Origin: an uncultured Eubacteriales bacterium
GTDB taxonomy: Bacteria > Bacillota > Clostridia > Lachnospirales > Lachnospiraceae
Direction: 5' to 3'
Assembly: GCA_900313855.1 (NCBI GenBank)
Contig: OMSZ01000022.1
Span: 1 to 5,305 of the forward strand
Length of the DNA stretch: 5,305 bases
The notes below the pieces were generated by a model, which worked only from the letters and a program-made list of their open reading frames with translations, ran no database searches and was not told where the DNA came from. Made by a program: the position numbers and the translations under genes. Of this stretch, positions 1-5,305 are shown piece by piece (the stretch's first letter is position 1; each line of letters starts with the position of its first letter).

Positions 1-2232
1 GGAAGAATATCTCTTCTGTTCATTATTGTTTTTTATCATGGTCTCTATCATATAACCGTTGCCGACAATGACAACACAGCTTTTCGCCCTGGTAACCGCC
101 GTGTAGAGAAGATTTCTGTTCATCAATATCGGCGGACCGGAAAGCAGCGGCAGTATCACCGCGGGATATTCGCTTCCCTGGGATTTATGTATGGTAATGG
201 CATAAGAAAGCTCTAATTCATCAAGCATATTGTATGGGTATCTGACCTCCTTATCATCATCAAATACCACAACAACTTCCTCATTATAGGTGTCGATTTC
301 CCTAACCGTTCCCATATCGCCATTAAAGATCCCCGTTCCCTCCTCAACGCGGAATCTTCCCTTTTCACTGTAAATGCACCATTCAAGCTTGTAGTTATTG
401 CGTATCTGCATAACCTTATCGCCTTCCCTGATCACAGTTTTGTCATTAAGCTCCTTCTCCTTCTTTCTGCCATCGGGGGGATTTAATACCTTCTGAAGCT
501 CCTTGTTAAGCGCACTAACTCCAAGCGGACCGTTTCGCATCGGTGTAAGCACCTGAATATCTGTTGGCATGCATTTTACAAATGGCGGCAGTTTTTTAAA
601 GATCAGCTCACCGACCTCATTGATCGTATCCGTCGCGCCATTTCTCGGAATATAGAAGAAATCACTGCTCTTATTATCCAAAACTATCGGTTCCCCATTA
701 TTGATCTTATGCGCGTTTTCAATTATAGCACTGTCATTCTCCTGCCTGAATATACGCTTTAGCTCAACAACAGGGATCATTCCTGATCTTATGATATCCT
801 TTAAAACATTACCCGCACCAACAGAAGGCAGCTGGTCCTTATCACCCACAAGTATTAAATGAGCGCCATAAGGAACAGCATCCATCAATGAATGCATAAG
901 AGACTGGTCAACCATTGACATCTCGTCTATTATGATAACATCCGCCTCTAAGGGATTAGCGGCATTTCTTTCAAATCTGGCAACGGAACCCGCATCATCC
1001 TCAGTAACTCCTCCAGATAGTTCTAGCAATCTGTGAATGGTCTGCGCCGGACAGCCCGTCGCCTCTGTCATCCTTTTTGCAGCCCTTCCTGTAGGAGCAG
1101 CAAGCTTAAGCTCTAAGCCCTCATTTTCAAAGTATTTGATTATCGCATTGATGGTAGTGGTTTTTCCCGTTCCCGGACCGCCTGTTACAACCAACACGCC
1201 GTTTTCAGCTGCACGGCTTACCGCCTCTTTTTGCATCTCATCCAATTCAATATCTATTTCTTTTTCAATATCGCGAATAACCTTATCCGAAGAATCAGCG
1301 CAATCCTTTTGAGTATAACGTATTTCAAGAAGCTTTCTTGCGGTATCCCGTTCCCGGTTATAATTATACGGAGTATACACCACTTCTTCACCGTCTATTT
1401 CCTTAAACAGCACCTTTTTATCAACACTAAGATTATTAAGCTGTGTTAAAAGATTATCACGGTCAACTGTCATCTCACTTCTATGCTCCGCATCATCATT
1501 ACCTTCTAACAGCTTCTTTGTCCAATTTAGCAGCATTTCCTTGGGAAGATAAATGTGTCCTAGTCCCGTAGCCTGATTAAGTGTATATAAAAACGCCGCC
1601 CGTATACGAAACTCTGAAAGTATACCGATCCCGCCTCTCATTGCAATAGCATCCGCCGTCTTAAAACCAACACCGCTTATATCTTCGGCTATCTTATAGG
1701 GATTCTCTTTAACTATCCCGTACATTCTGCCACCGTATGCATTAAAAATCTTAACCGCAAGTGTTGAGGATATCCCGTATTTTGAAAGAAACATCAAGGC
1801 TTCCCGCATCTCCTGCTTCTCAACAAACTGTACGCCTATCTCTATAGCCTTGCGCTCGGAAATACCTTTTATCTCCGAAAGCCTTTCAGGCTCTTCCTCG
1901 ATTATACGGAATGCATCTTTACCAAATTTCTTTATAATACGTTTTGCCATTATTTCTCCTACACCTTTAATGGCACCGGAGCCCAAATATCTCTCCATGC
2001 TGTAAAGATCATCCGGCATGCTAACCTCATACTCTTCTACAACAAACTGCATTCCATACTGTCTGTTTTCCTTATATTCACCGGTAACCTTTACATACAT
2101 ACCCTCTTCAACGCCTGTAAGATATCCCGTCATTGTCTCATCTTCACCGTCATCGGTTTCCACAGCAAATACAACGTATTGGTTATCGTTATTTTTATAT
2201 ATAATCTTGGATACTATTCCTTTTATCTCCAT
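1..2232 (-). CDS. recD2: RecD2-type ATP-dependent DNA helicase (SF1B), C-terminus cut by the window edge
   Basis: This is a superfamily 1B, 5'-3' DNA helicase of the RecD2/YrrC family, which acts in DNA repair and replication stress in bacteria where RecD is not part of RecBCD. The open frame starts at the ATG at 2232 and runs through 744 codons to base 1 without a stop. Residues 1-75 look like the N-terminal OB-like domain. Tandem helix-hairpin-helix segments follow at about 80-210 (GAIKGVGE near 86-93, ISGVGFKTAD later). The motor motifs are GGPGTGKT at 351-358 (Walker A), PTGRAAKRM from 380, DEMSMVDQ from D436-E437 (Walker B), GDKDQLPSVG from 463 (motif III), LTPMRNG around P564, GIFNGDMG at 634-641 (SH3-like insert), HKSQGSE from 682 and TAVTRAK ending at 717. 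Family members are usually about 720-800 residues, so only a short tail is missing. AAGGGG (2241-2246) lies 8 nt before the ATG and supports this start. The family call is secure; the biological role is from family knowledge. Confidence 0.96.
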   Translation of the reverse strand, partial: MEIKGIVSKIIYKNNDNQYVVFAVETDDGEDETMTGYLTGVEEGMYVKVTGEYKENRQYGMQFVVEEYEVSMPDDLYSMERYLGSGAIKGVGEIMAKRIIKKFGKDAFRIIEEEPERLSEIKGISERKAIEIGVQFVEKQEMREALMFLSKYGISSTLAVKIFNAYGGRMYGIVKENPYKIAEDISGVGFKTADAIAMRGGIGILSEFRIRAAFLYTLNQATGLGHIYLPKEMLLNWTKKLLEGNDDAEHRSEMTVDRDNLLTQLNNLSVDKKVLFKEIDGEEVVYTPYNYNRERDTARKLLEIRYTQKDCADSSDKVIRDIEKEIDIELDEMQKEAVSRAAENGVLVVTGGPGTGKTTTINAIIKYFENEGLELKLAAPTGRAAKRMTEATGCPAQTIHRLLELSGGVTEDDAGSVARFERNAANPLEADVIIIDEMSMVDQSLMHSLMDAVPYGAHLILVGDKDQLPSVGAGNVLKDIIRSGMIPVVELKRIFRQENDSAIIENAHKINNGEPIVLDNKSSDFFYIPRNGATDTINEVGELIFKKLPPFVKCMPTDIQVLTPMRNGPLGVSALNKELQKVLNPPDGRKKEKELNDKTVIREGDKVMQIRNNYKLEWCIYSEKGRFRVEEGTGIFNGDMGTVREIDTYNEEVVVVFDDDKEVRYPYNMLDELELSYAITIHKSQGSEYPAVILPLLSGPPILMNRNLLYTAVTRAKSCVVIVGNGYMIETMIKNNNEQKRYSS

Positions 2233-2240
2233 CAAAAATT

Positions 2241-2246
2241 CCCCTT
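2241..2246 (-). promoter_or_regulatory. Ribosome binding site of recD2
   Basis: The minus strand reads AAGGGG here, 8 nt upstream of the recD2 ATG. It fixes the start: no in-frame upstream ATG has a comparable site, and the protein from this ATG begins with the typical RecD2 N-terminal pattern (MEIKGIVSKIIYKNNDN). Confidence 0.7.
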
Positions 2247-2265
2247 AATATTTATTCTTAGGCAT

Positions 2266-2294
2266 ATTATACCCAAATACGCTACTTATACCAA
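2266..2294 (-). promoter_or_regulatory. Candidate sigma-A-type promoter of recD2
   Basis: On the minus strand, TTGGTA (2294-2289, four of six consensus bases) is followed by a 17-bp spacer and a perfect TATAAT (2271-2266). The predicted transcript would start near 2258-2260 and have a leader of roughly 26-28 nt carrying the ribosome binding site. A second perfect TATAAT on the same strand at 2338-2333 lacks a convincing -35 element and could be an upstream weak promoter. This was read from consensus only. Confidence 0.55.
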
Positions 2295-2406
2295 CTTCAT
2301 CCTCACTTCGTTCGTCTTCACTAAGTGTTCATATTATACCGCAGGCATTACTCACACTAACCTCATTCTTTATCAGACAGCCCGGCTGTATATATAAATA
2401 AACCAG

Positions 2407-2453
2407 TGTTAATGTTAATAATATGTTAACTTTTAATACCTATAACTTAACAT
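2407..2453. promoter_or_regulatory. Cluster of TGTTAA boxes, possible operator
   Basis: TGTTAA occurs as direct repeats at 2407-2412, 2413-2418 and 2424-2429. The inverted form TTAACA is at 2447-2452. The last two extend to a 7-bp inverted repeat, ATGTTAA (2423-2429) and TTAACAT (2447-2453), separated by 17 bp. The cluster lies between the divergent recD2 and XRE genes. A TATAAC at 2441-2446 inside it could be a plus-strand -10 element, but no good -35 is visible. Repeated short boxes upstream of an XRE gene suggest an autoregulatory operator. The region is AT-rich, so chance repeats are possible. Confidence 0.3.
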
Positions 2454-2505
2454 CTGTATATCCTGCGTTTCATATCCTCTATACTCAACTTGCAGCGCAC
2501 AAATT

Positions 2506-2560
2506 CAAGGCTCGCTCCTTTAAGTCTTGATGCCGGATTCATGTCTGCTTTTGCAGACAT
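2506..2560 (+). repeat. Dispersed hairpin repeat, copy 1 (degenerate)
   Basis: This stretch matches the element at 5225-5301. It has a first hairpin, CAAGGCT (2506-2512) with AGTCTTG (2523-2529), containing one G-T wobble. The conserved block GCCGGATTC follows (2532-2540). Next is a second hairpin with an 8-bp perfect stem, ATGTCTGC (2541-2548) and GCAGACAT (2553-2560), and a TTTT loop. The outer closing arm seen in copy 2 (CGAATCCG) is absent here. The copy ends 19 nt before the XRE gene's ribosome binding site, so it would lie in that gene's leader if transcription starts upstream. The strand given is the one on which the wobble pair is G-U in RNA; this choice is inference. Confidence 0.7.
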
Positions 2561-2579
2561 ATTAACTGTAAGTAAACAT

Positions 2580-2585
2580 GGAGGT
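2580..2585 (+). promoter_or_regulatory. Ribosome binding site of the XRE regulator gene
   Basis: GGAGGT lies 5 nt before the ATG at 2591. It is a near-ideal Shine-Dalgarno sequence and supports both the strand and the start of the small gene. Confidence 0.75.
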
Positions 2586-2590
2586 ATAGT

Positions 2591-2890
2591 ATGAACGTAG
2601 AAGTAAACAATTCTTATCCATCTTTTGAAAACCGTGACCTGTTTGTAGATTTGGGTGAGCACATCGCTTTCTACAGAAAGCGCGCAAACTTGACTCAGGC
2701 TGAACTGGCAAAACGGGTTAATATAACCCGGGCATACTTAAGCCGTATTGAAACATCAAATTCCAGTCAATCATTTTCGTTGGAGTTACTGTTTAATATC
2801 AGCCGTGAATTAAACGTACCACTCAAATACTTCTTCGAGCCATTCCCAACGCCCGAAAGATCCTTGCAGATCAAAAAATCTTCTAAATAG
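2591..2890 (+). CDS. XRE-family helix-turn-helix DNA-binding protein, 99 aa
   Basis: This is a small cytoplasmic DNA-binding protein, expected to act as a transcriptional regulator. A single Cro/C1-type HTH domain spans about residues 21-81. It opens with LGEHIAFYRKRANLTQAELA. The positioning helix is near TQAELAKRV (35-43), the recognition helix near TRAYLSRIET (46-55), and the domain closes with LLFNISRELNVPLKYFF. A charged tail of about 15 residues follows. There is no sensor, peptidase or membrane segment, so any signal input is unknown. The gene stands alone: it is divergent from recD2, convergent with the flagellar operon, preceded by a structured repeat and TGTTAA boxes, and followed after 8-11 nt by a strong terminator. 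Its targets cannot be named from the sequence. It could be an autoregulator or a regulator of distant genes. The fold call is firm. Confidence 0.9.
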   Translation: MNVEVNNSYPSFENRDLFVDLGEHIAFYRKRANLTQAELAKRVNITRAYLSRIETSNSSQSFSLELLFNISRELNVPLKYFFEPFPTPERSLQIKKSSK

Positions 2891-2898
2891 CGACTTCT

Positions 2899-2931
2899 AA
2901 AGGGCAAGGTACATAGCACCTTGCCCTTTTT
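2899..2931 (+). terminator. Rho-independent terminator of the XRE gene
   Basis: A perfect 9-bp stem, GGGCAAGGT (2902-2910) and ACCTTGCCC (2918-2926), encloses a 7-nt loop and is followed by TTTTT (2927-2931). Flanking AAA (2899-2901) can extend the stem against the T tract. In the minus direction the stem is followed only by TTT then AGAAG. It may therefore also weakly terminate the convergent flagellar operon, for which no better terminator is visible. Confidence 0.92.
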
Positions 2932-2979
2932 ATCCGCTTTTCCTCTCTTTACAACCCTAATCATATAAGTGGAACATCC

Positions 2980-3024
2980 TTATTGTTCCTGTTCCTCAAA
3001 TTCTTGTGGCAGGATCCGCATCAT
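2980..3024 (-). CDS. Possible 14-residue mini-ORF downstream of the rod-binding gene
   Basis: The minus strand has ATG ATG at 3024-3019 and a reading frame MMRILPQEFEEQEQ ending in TAA at 2980. AAGGGG (3031-3036) lies 6 nt upstream, a spacing as good as that of the real genes here. The frame begins 34 nt after the stop of the rod-binding gene, so it would be the last cistron of the flagellar operon. A 14-codon frame can arise by chance, and no family is recognised. It could also be the stump of a lost gene. Low confidence. Confidence 0.15.
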   Translation of the reverse strand: MMRILPQEFEEQEQ

Positions 3025-3058
3025 GCATTACCCCTTTATGACTAACATACAAAAAATA

Positions 3059-3415
3059 TTACAACCCGTAATTGCGTTTCATCTGCTGGTAAAGCTCCTT
3101 CGCAAGCCCTATTCCGTCTCCCTGCTCTGTTGCTGCCTTAGCATATGCCTGCGTCTGCATATCACCGAAATAACTCTTATACATCGATGTAGCGGAATCT
3201 CCGTCCTCCGACTTCATTATAGTTTTTTCCATTCCCTTATATATCTGCTCCACAAAATATGCTTCAAATTCCTTGCATGCCTTCATCAATTCTTCTTCCG
3301 AAGTCTTCTTGTCAACGCCGGACAAGGTTTTTTCTAAAGCATCTTTTGATACATTCGATACGTTGGAATAATATTCGCTGTAATAACTGCTTGGATCAAC
3401 TCCCGTAATAGCCAT
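3059..3415 (-). CDS. flgJ: Flagellar rod-binding protein (FlgJ N-terminal type, no muramidase domain)
   Basis: This 118-residue protein matches the rod-binding domain found in the N-terminal half of FlgJ, which in other bacteria acts in rod assembly as a cap or scaffold in the periplasm or cell wall. The domain signature is EEELMKACKEFEAYFVEQIYKGM at about 40-62. It continues as MYKSYFGDMQTQAYAKA at 78-94 and GIGLAKELYQQMKR near the C-terminus (101-114). There is no glucosaminidase domain, unlike the roughly 310-residue enterobacterial FlgJ, so wall cutting must come from another enzyme. The frame is open from an ATG at 3439, but the start at 3415 is preferred: AGGAGG lies 6 nt before it, whereas the upstream ATG would give an N-terminal MVQNRRHN extension without such a site. 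It is the third gene of the flgF-flgG operon, 79 nt after flgG. The symbol is by domain homology only. Confidence 0.88.
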   Translation of the reverse strand: MAITGVDPSSYYSEYYSNVSNVSKDALEKTLSGVDKKTSEEELMKACKEFEAYFVEQIYKGMEKTIMKSEDGDSATSMYKSYFGDMQTQAYAKAATEQGDGIGLAKELYQQMKRNYGL

Positions 3416-3421
3416 ATTATG

Positions 3422-3427
3422 CCTCCT
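3422..3427 (-). promoter_or_regulatory. Ribosome binding site that sets the rod-binding protein start
   Basis: The minus strand reads AGGAGG, 6 nt before the ATG at 3415. This favours the 118-residue product over the longer 126-residue frame starting at 3439, since the site would lie inside the coding part of the longer version. Confidence 0.85.
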
Positions 3428-3494
3428 GTTCTGTACCATACGGTATCACTTAATCAATACTCTCATTCTGTCAAAACACATCTTTGGCAAGTGC

Positions 3495-4376
3495 TTATCT
3501 ACGCAGGTTATTAGCCTGCTGAAGCATCTCATCGGTAGCCTGTATTGCCTTTGAATTCATTTCGTAAGCACGCTGCGCCACTATCATATTGACCATTTCA
3601 TCAGCCACCTGAACATTAGACATCTCCAAATATCCCTGATGCACTGCACTCTTTAATAGTCCGTCATTAGCACTCTCTTCTATCGGTTCACCGGAAGCTA
3701 CTGTCTGTCTGTACAGATTCTCTCCCGCCTGATCAAGGCCGGAAGGATTTGAGAACTGAACTATACCAAGCTTCTGATCATAAGCCTGACCGTTAAGCGT
3801 ACTCTGAAGCGGCACTCTTACAGCAGTCTCATTGTCATTATCTATGTATTCAAAAAAGATATTAGCTTCCTTATCAACATATATCTTACCGGTTGTCTCG
3901 ACATCTACTCCATTGATCTGTGTCCGCTTTGGAATATTTATACTATTGTTATTCTGGTCAAGCACCGGACATCCACCTGAAGTACAAAGCATGACGCCTT
4001 CATTAGTATTCATAAGATTAAAGCTTCCGTCTCTTGTAAAGCAGACCTCACCATCAGTATTTTTTGCCTTAAAAAGACCGTCACCGGCAATAGCCATATA
4101 GCTGTTATTATCAGTCGCCTGAAGATTACCCTGAGTGAAAACCGTAGTGATCGAAGCCGTTCTCGTTCCCAATCCAACCTGTGCGGGAATCGGCTTATTC
4201 TCACCCGTATTATTAGTAGACTTCGACTGCAGCGTCTGATAAAGAAGTGTCTTAAATTCAATAGTATCCTTCTTGTATCCGGTCGTGTTGACATTAGAAA
4301 GATTGTTCGCGATATTATCTATATTTGTCTGCTGTGCGATCATACCCGATGCCGCAGACCACAATGATCTCATCAT
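3495..4376 (-). CDS. flgG: Flagellar distal rod protein FlgG
   Basis: FlgG forms the distal rod of the flagellar basal body and is exported by the flagellar type III system. The 293-residue product has the N-terminal rod helix LWSAASGMIAQQTNIDNIANNLSNVNTTGYKK (5-36). FlgG-specific LLYQTLQS follows at 44-51, then GLGTRTASITTVFTQGNLQATDN (68-90), GDGLF (98-102) and FTRDGSF (113-119). The C-terminal helix is HQGYLEMSNVQVADEMVNMIVAQRAYEMNSKAIQATDEML (246-285). The termini resemble enterobacterial FlgG closely, but the protein is about 30 residues longer, with the extra length in the middle domain. Three cysteines (112, 131, 136) lie in that middle domain, which is odd for an exported axial protein. 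Two adjacent ATGs (4376 and 4373) are possible starts; GAGGAGGT at 4385-4392 is 8 or 11 nt away, favouring the first. The gene begins 22 nt after flgF. Confidence 0.93.
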   Translation of the reverse strand: MMRSLWSAASGMIAQQTNIDNIANNLSNVNTTGYKKDTIEFKTLLYQTLQSKSTNNTGENKPIPAQVGLGTRTASITTVFTQGNLQATDNNSYMAIAGDGLFKAKNTDGEVCFTRDGSFNLMNTNEGVMLCTSGGCPVLDQNNNSINIPKRTQINGVDVETTGKIYVDKEANIFFEYIDNDNETAVRVPLQSTLNGQAYDQKLGIVQFSNPSGLDQAGENLYRQTVASGEPIEESANDGLLKSAVHQGYLEMSNVQVADEMVNMIVAQRAYEMNSKAIQATDEMLQQANNLRR

Positions 4377-4398
4377 AAGCTCATACCTCCTCTATGTA

Positions 4399-5187
4399 TC
4401 AAACTTTTCCTATCTCGTTAACGGCTTTGCTTAATGTATCATCCATTGTCTGAACGATCTTCTGCCCCGCCTCATAGGCTCTTGTAATGGTTATCATATC
4501 CACCATCTCTTTAATAACATTGGTATTGGACATTTCAAGATAACCCTGATGAACAGCTGTTGCTGTATCAGCCTGAAGTCCCGCTGCCTCTGTCGCATCA
4601 TACATATTCTCGCCATAGAGAAGTAATGCCTGCGGGTTATCAAATCTGGCTATTCCAAGAGTTGCCACATTGTTACCATTAACAGCGATATTGCCAAATT
4701 TGTCTATCTTGACATCTCTCGCCGTCTGCGCGCCTTCAATCTGGATCGTCGCACCATTCGAATCCAACACAAAATCTCCATCCTTGGTAACAAGATAACC
4801 CTCCGTGTTCACAGTAAATGATCCATCACGCGTATATTTCGTGCTTGTCTCACCCTGCTTGTTGGTGAATTGAATGGTAAAGAATCCGTCTCCACTAAGC
4901 GCTAGATCATAGGTGTTTCCCGTCTCCCTAAGACTTCCCTGTGAAAAGTCATGATAGGTTTCTCCTATCTTAACGCCCAGATTCATATTGCCAATCTTAT
5001 AATGAAAACCGCTGTATTCATTATCATTGTGAATCCTAAGCGTCAACTCGTCATCAAAGGACTGGGAGGTCACACCCTGCTTCTTGTAACCGGTGGTATC
5101 TGAATTGGCCATGTTGTTAGTGATAACATCAAGACGCTTCTGCTCGTTAACCATACCGGTCCATCCTGTGTAAAGACCTCTTACCAT
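4399..5187 (-). CDS. flgF: Flagellar proximal rod protein, FlgF-like (FlhO type)
   Basis: This is a flagellar basal-body rod protein of the FlgF/FlgG family, 262 residues, exported by the flagellar type III apparatus. The N-terminal rod segment GLYTGWTGMVNEQKRLDVITNNMANSDTTGYKK lies at 4-36. The middle domain carries FSQGSLRETGNTYDLALSGDGFF (about 81-103) and YTRDGSF. The C-terminal helix HQGYLEMSNTNVIKEMVDMITITRAYEAGQKIVQTMDDTL starts at residue 213. It opens with RGLYT rather than the RSLW of FlgG and sits directly upstream of a clear FlgG. This mirrors the flhO-flhP pair of Bacillus, so FlgF is the best name. It contains no cysteine. AGGAG (5195-5199) lies 7 nt before the ATG at 5187. No convincing promoter is seen in the 118 bases upstream, so the operon may extend further to the right. 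FlgF versus another rod paralogue is less certain than family membership. Confidence 0.86.
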   Translation of the reverse strand: MVRGLYTGWTGMVNEQKRLDVITNNMANSDTTGYKKQGVTSQSFDDELTLRIHNDNEYSGFHYKIGNMNLGVKIGETYHDFSQGSLRETGNTYDLALSGDGFFTIQFTNKQGETSTKYTRDGSFTVNTEGYLVTKDGDFVLDSNGATIQIEGAQTARDVKIDKFGNIAVNGNNVATLGIARFDNPQALLLYGENMYDATEAAGLQADTATAVHQGYLEMSNTNVIKEMVDMITITRAYEAGQKIVQTMDDTLSKAVNEIGKV

Positions 5188-5224
5188 CTTGTCACTCCTT
5201 TTCTTAATTATCTTTGACTAAGGT

Positions 5225-5301
5225 CAAGACTCGCTCGCGAGTCTTGCGCGCCGGATTCGGGTCTGCTTTAGCAGACTCACTTCCTATTCGAATCCGTGCG
5301 C
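5225..5301 (+). repeat. Dispersed hairpin repeat, copy 2 (three-stem form)
   Basis: Stem 1 is a perfect 10-bp inverted repeat, CAAGACTCGC (5225-5234) and GCGAGTCTTG (5237-5246). An outer stem joins GCGCCGGATTCG (5248-5259) to CGAATCCGTGCGC (5289-5301): 12 pairs with one bulged T at 5297. Inside it sits hairpin GTCTGC (5261-5266) and GCAGAC (5271-5276) with a TTTA loop. Stem 1, GCCGGATTC and the GTCTGC hairpin are shared with copy 1 at 2506-2560. No T tract follows on either strand, so it does not look like a simple terminator. It lies 38 bp upstream of the flgF start, on the template side of the operon, and could also be part of the flgF leader. The orientation given matches copy 1. No known RNA family is recognised. 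Confidence 0.75.
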
Positions 5302-5305
5302 ATCC

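Noticed and set aside
1037..1449. Two overlapping plus-strand frames of 91 and 72 codons
   Set aside because: Both lie antisense to the helicase core, including the Walker A region, and show no family features.
2018..2397. Two plus-strand frames of 76 and 72 codons near the recD2 start
   Set aside because: They are antisense to the recD2 N-terminus and its promoter region, with low-complexity Ser/Tyr/Ile composition and no convincing start signals.
2447..2662. A 71-codon minus-strand frame with protein-like text such as SAKADMNPASRLKG across the repeat and the start of the XRE gene
   Set aside because: It has no good ribosome binding site, overlaps the well-supported XRE start, and much of its sequence is just the translation of repeat copy 1.
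2971..2989. Inverted repeat GGAACA/TGTTCC considered as the flagellar operon terminator
   Set aside because: The stem is only 6 bp and is not followed by a T tract on either strand.
2969..3337. A 122-codon plus-strand frame opposite the rod-binding gene
   Set aside because: It is antisense to a clear family member, rich in Leu/Cys/His as expected for a reverse-complement frame, and has no ribosome binding site or recognisable domain.
4010..4294. Arg-rich 94-codon minus-strand frame inside flgG, and an 89-codon plus-strand frame at 3832-4101
   Set aside because: Both are alternative frames of the strongly supported flgG gene, without ribosome binding sites.
4371..4392. ATG AGC TTA TGA directly after the flgG Shine-Dalgarno, overlapping the flgG start, considered as a leader peptide
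   Set aside because: Its ATG abuts the ribosome binding site with no spacing, so initiation there is unlikely. The overlap is best explained by chance.
5213..5227. TTGAC/GTCAA dyad and TTGACC on the minus strand upstream of flgF, considered as operator or -35 element
   Set aside because: No -10 element lies at a suitable distance from TTGACC, and no sigma-D-type promoter was seen. A 5-bp dyad is too weak to call.
1..5305. Looked for CRISPR arrays, tRNA or rRNA genes, transposase genes and toxin-antitoxin pairs
   Set aside because: No regularly spaced repeats, RNA gene signatures, transposase motifs or paired small toxin genes are visible. The XRE gene has no adjacent toxin-like partner.

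Overview
The window looks like a chromosomal segment of a motile, low-to-moderate GC member of the Clostridia, most likely Lachnospiraceae (Roseburia/Butyrivibrio/Lachnospira type). The basis is strong AGGAGG-type ribosome binding sites, a RecD2 helicase of the kind found outside RecBCD systems, and a Gram-positive-style rod-binding protein without a muramidase domain next to two FlgF/FlgG paralogues. The family assignment is inference from gene content and style; no marker gene is present.

Layout. Positions 1-2232 (minus strand) hold most of a recD2 helicase gene. Its start and 744 codons are visible, and the C-terminal end runs off the left edge. Positions 2233-2590 are a divergent intergenic region with a good candidate recD2 promoter, a cluster of TGTTAA boxes, and copy 1 of a dispersed hairpin repeat. 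Positions 2591-2890 (plus) encode a 99-residue XRE-family DNA-binding protein, closed by a strong intrinsic terminator. Positions 2932-3058 hold no established gene, only a 14-codon minus-strand reading frame with a good ribosome binding site. Positions 5187-3059 (minus) form a compact flagellar rod operon in the order flgF, flgG, rod-binding protein (FlgJ N-terminal type). Positions 5188-5305 hold a second, more complete and highly structured copy of the dispersed repeat.

Function. The three flagellar genes belong together. FlgF and FlgG build the proximal and distal rod that spans the cell wall, and the small rod-binding protein is expected to act in rod assembly. The XRE protein is a lone small regulator between the helicase and the flagellar operon, and nothing in the sequence shows what it controls. 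RecD2 is a 5'-3' DNA helicase of repair and replication stress and has no evident link to motility.

The most interesting item is the repeat. Two copies 2.7 kb apart share a hairpin, a conserved GCCGGATTC spacer and a second hairpin. The right-hand copy folds into three stems, including a 12-bp outer stem. Most of the rest is ordinary housekeeping and motility sequence.
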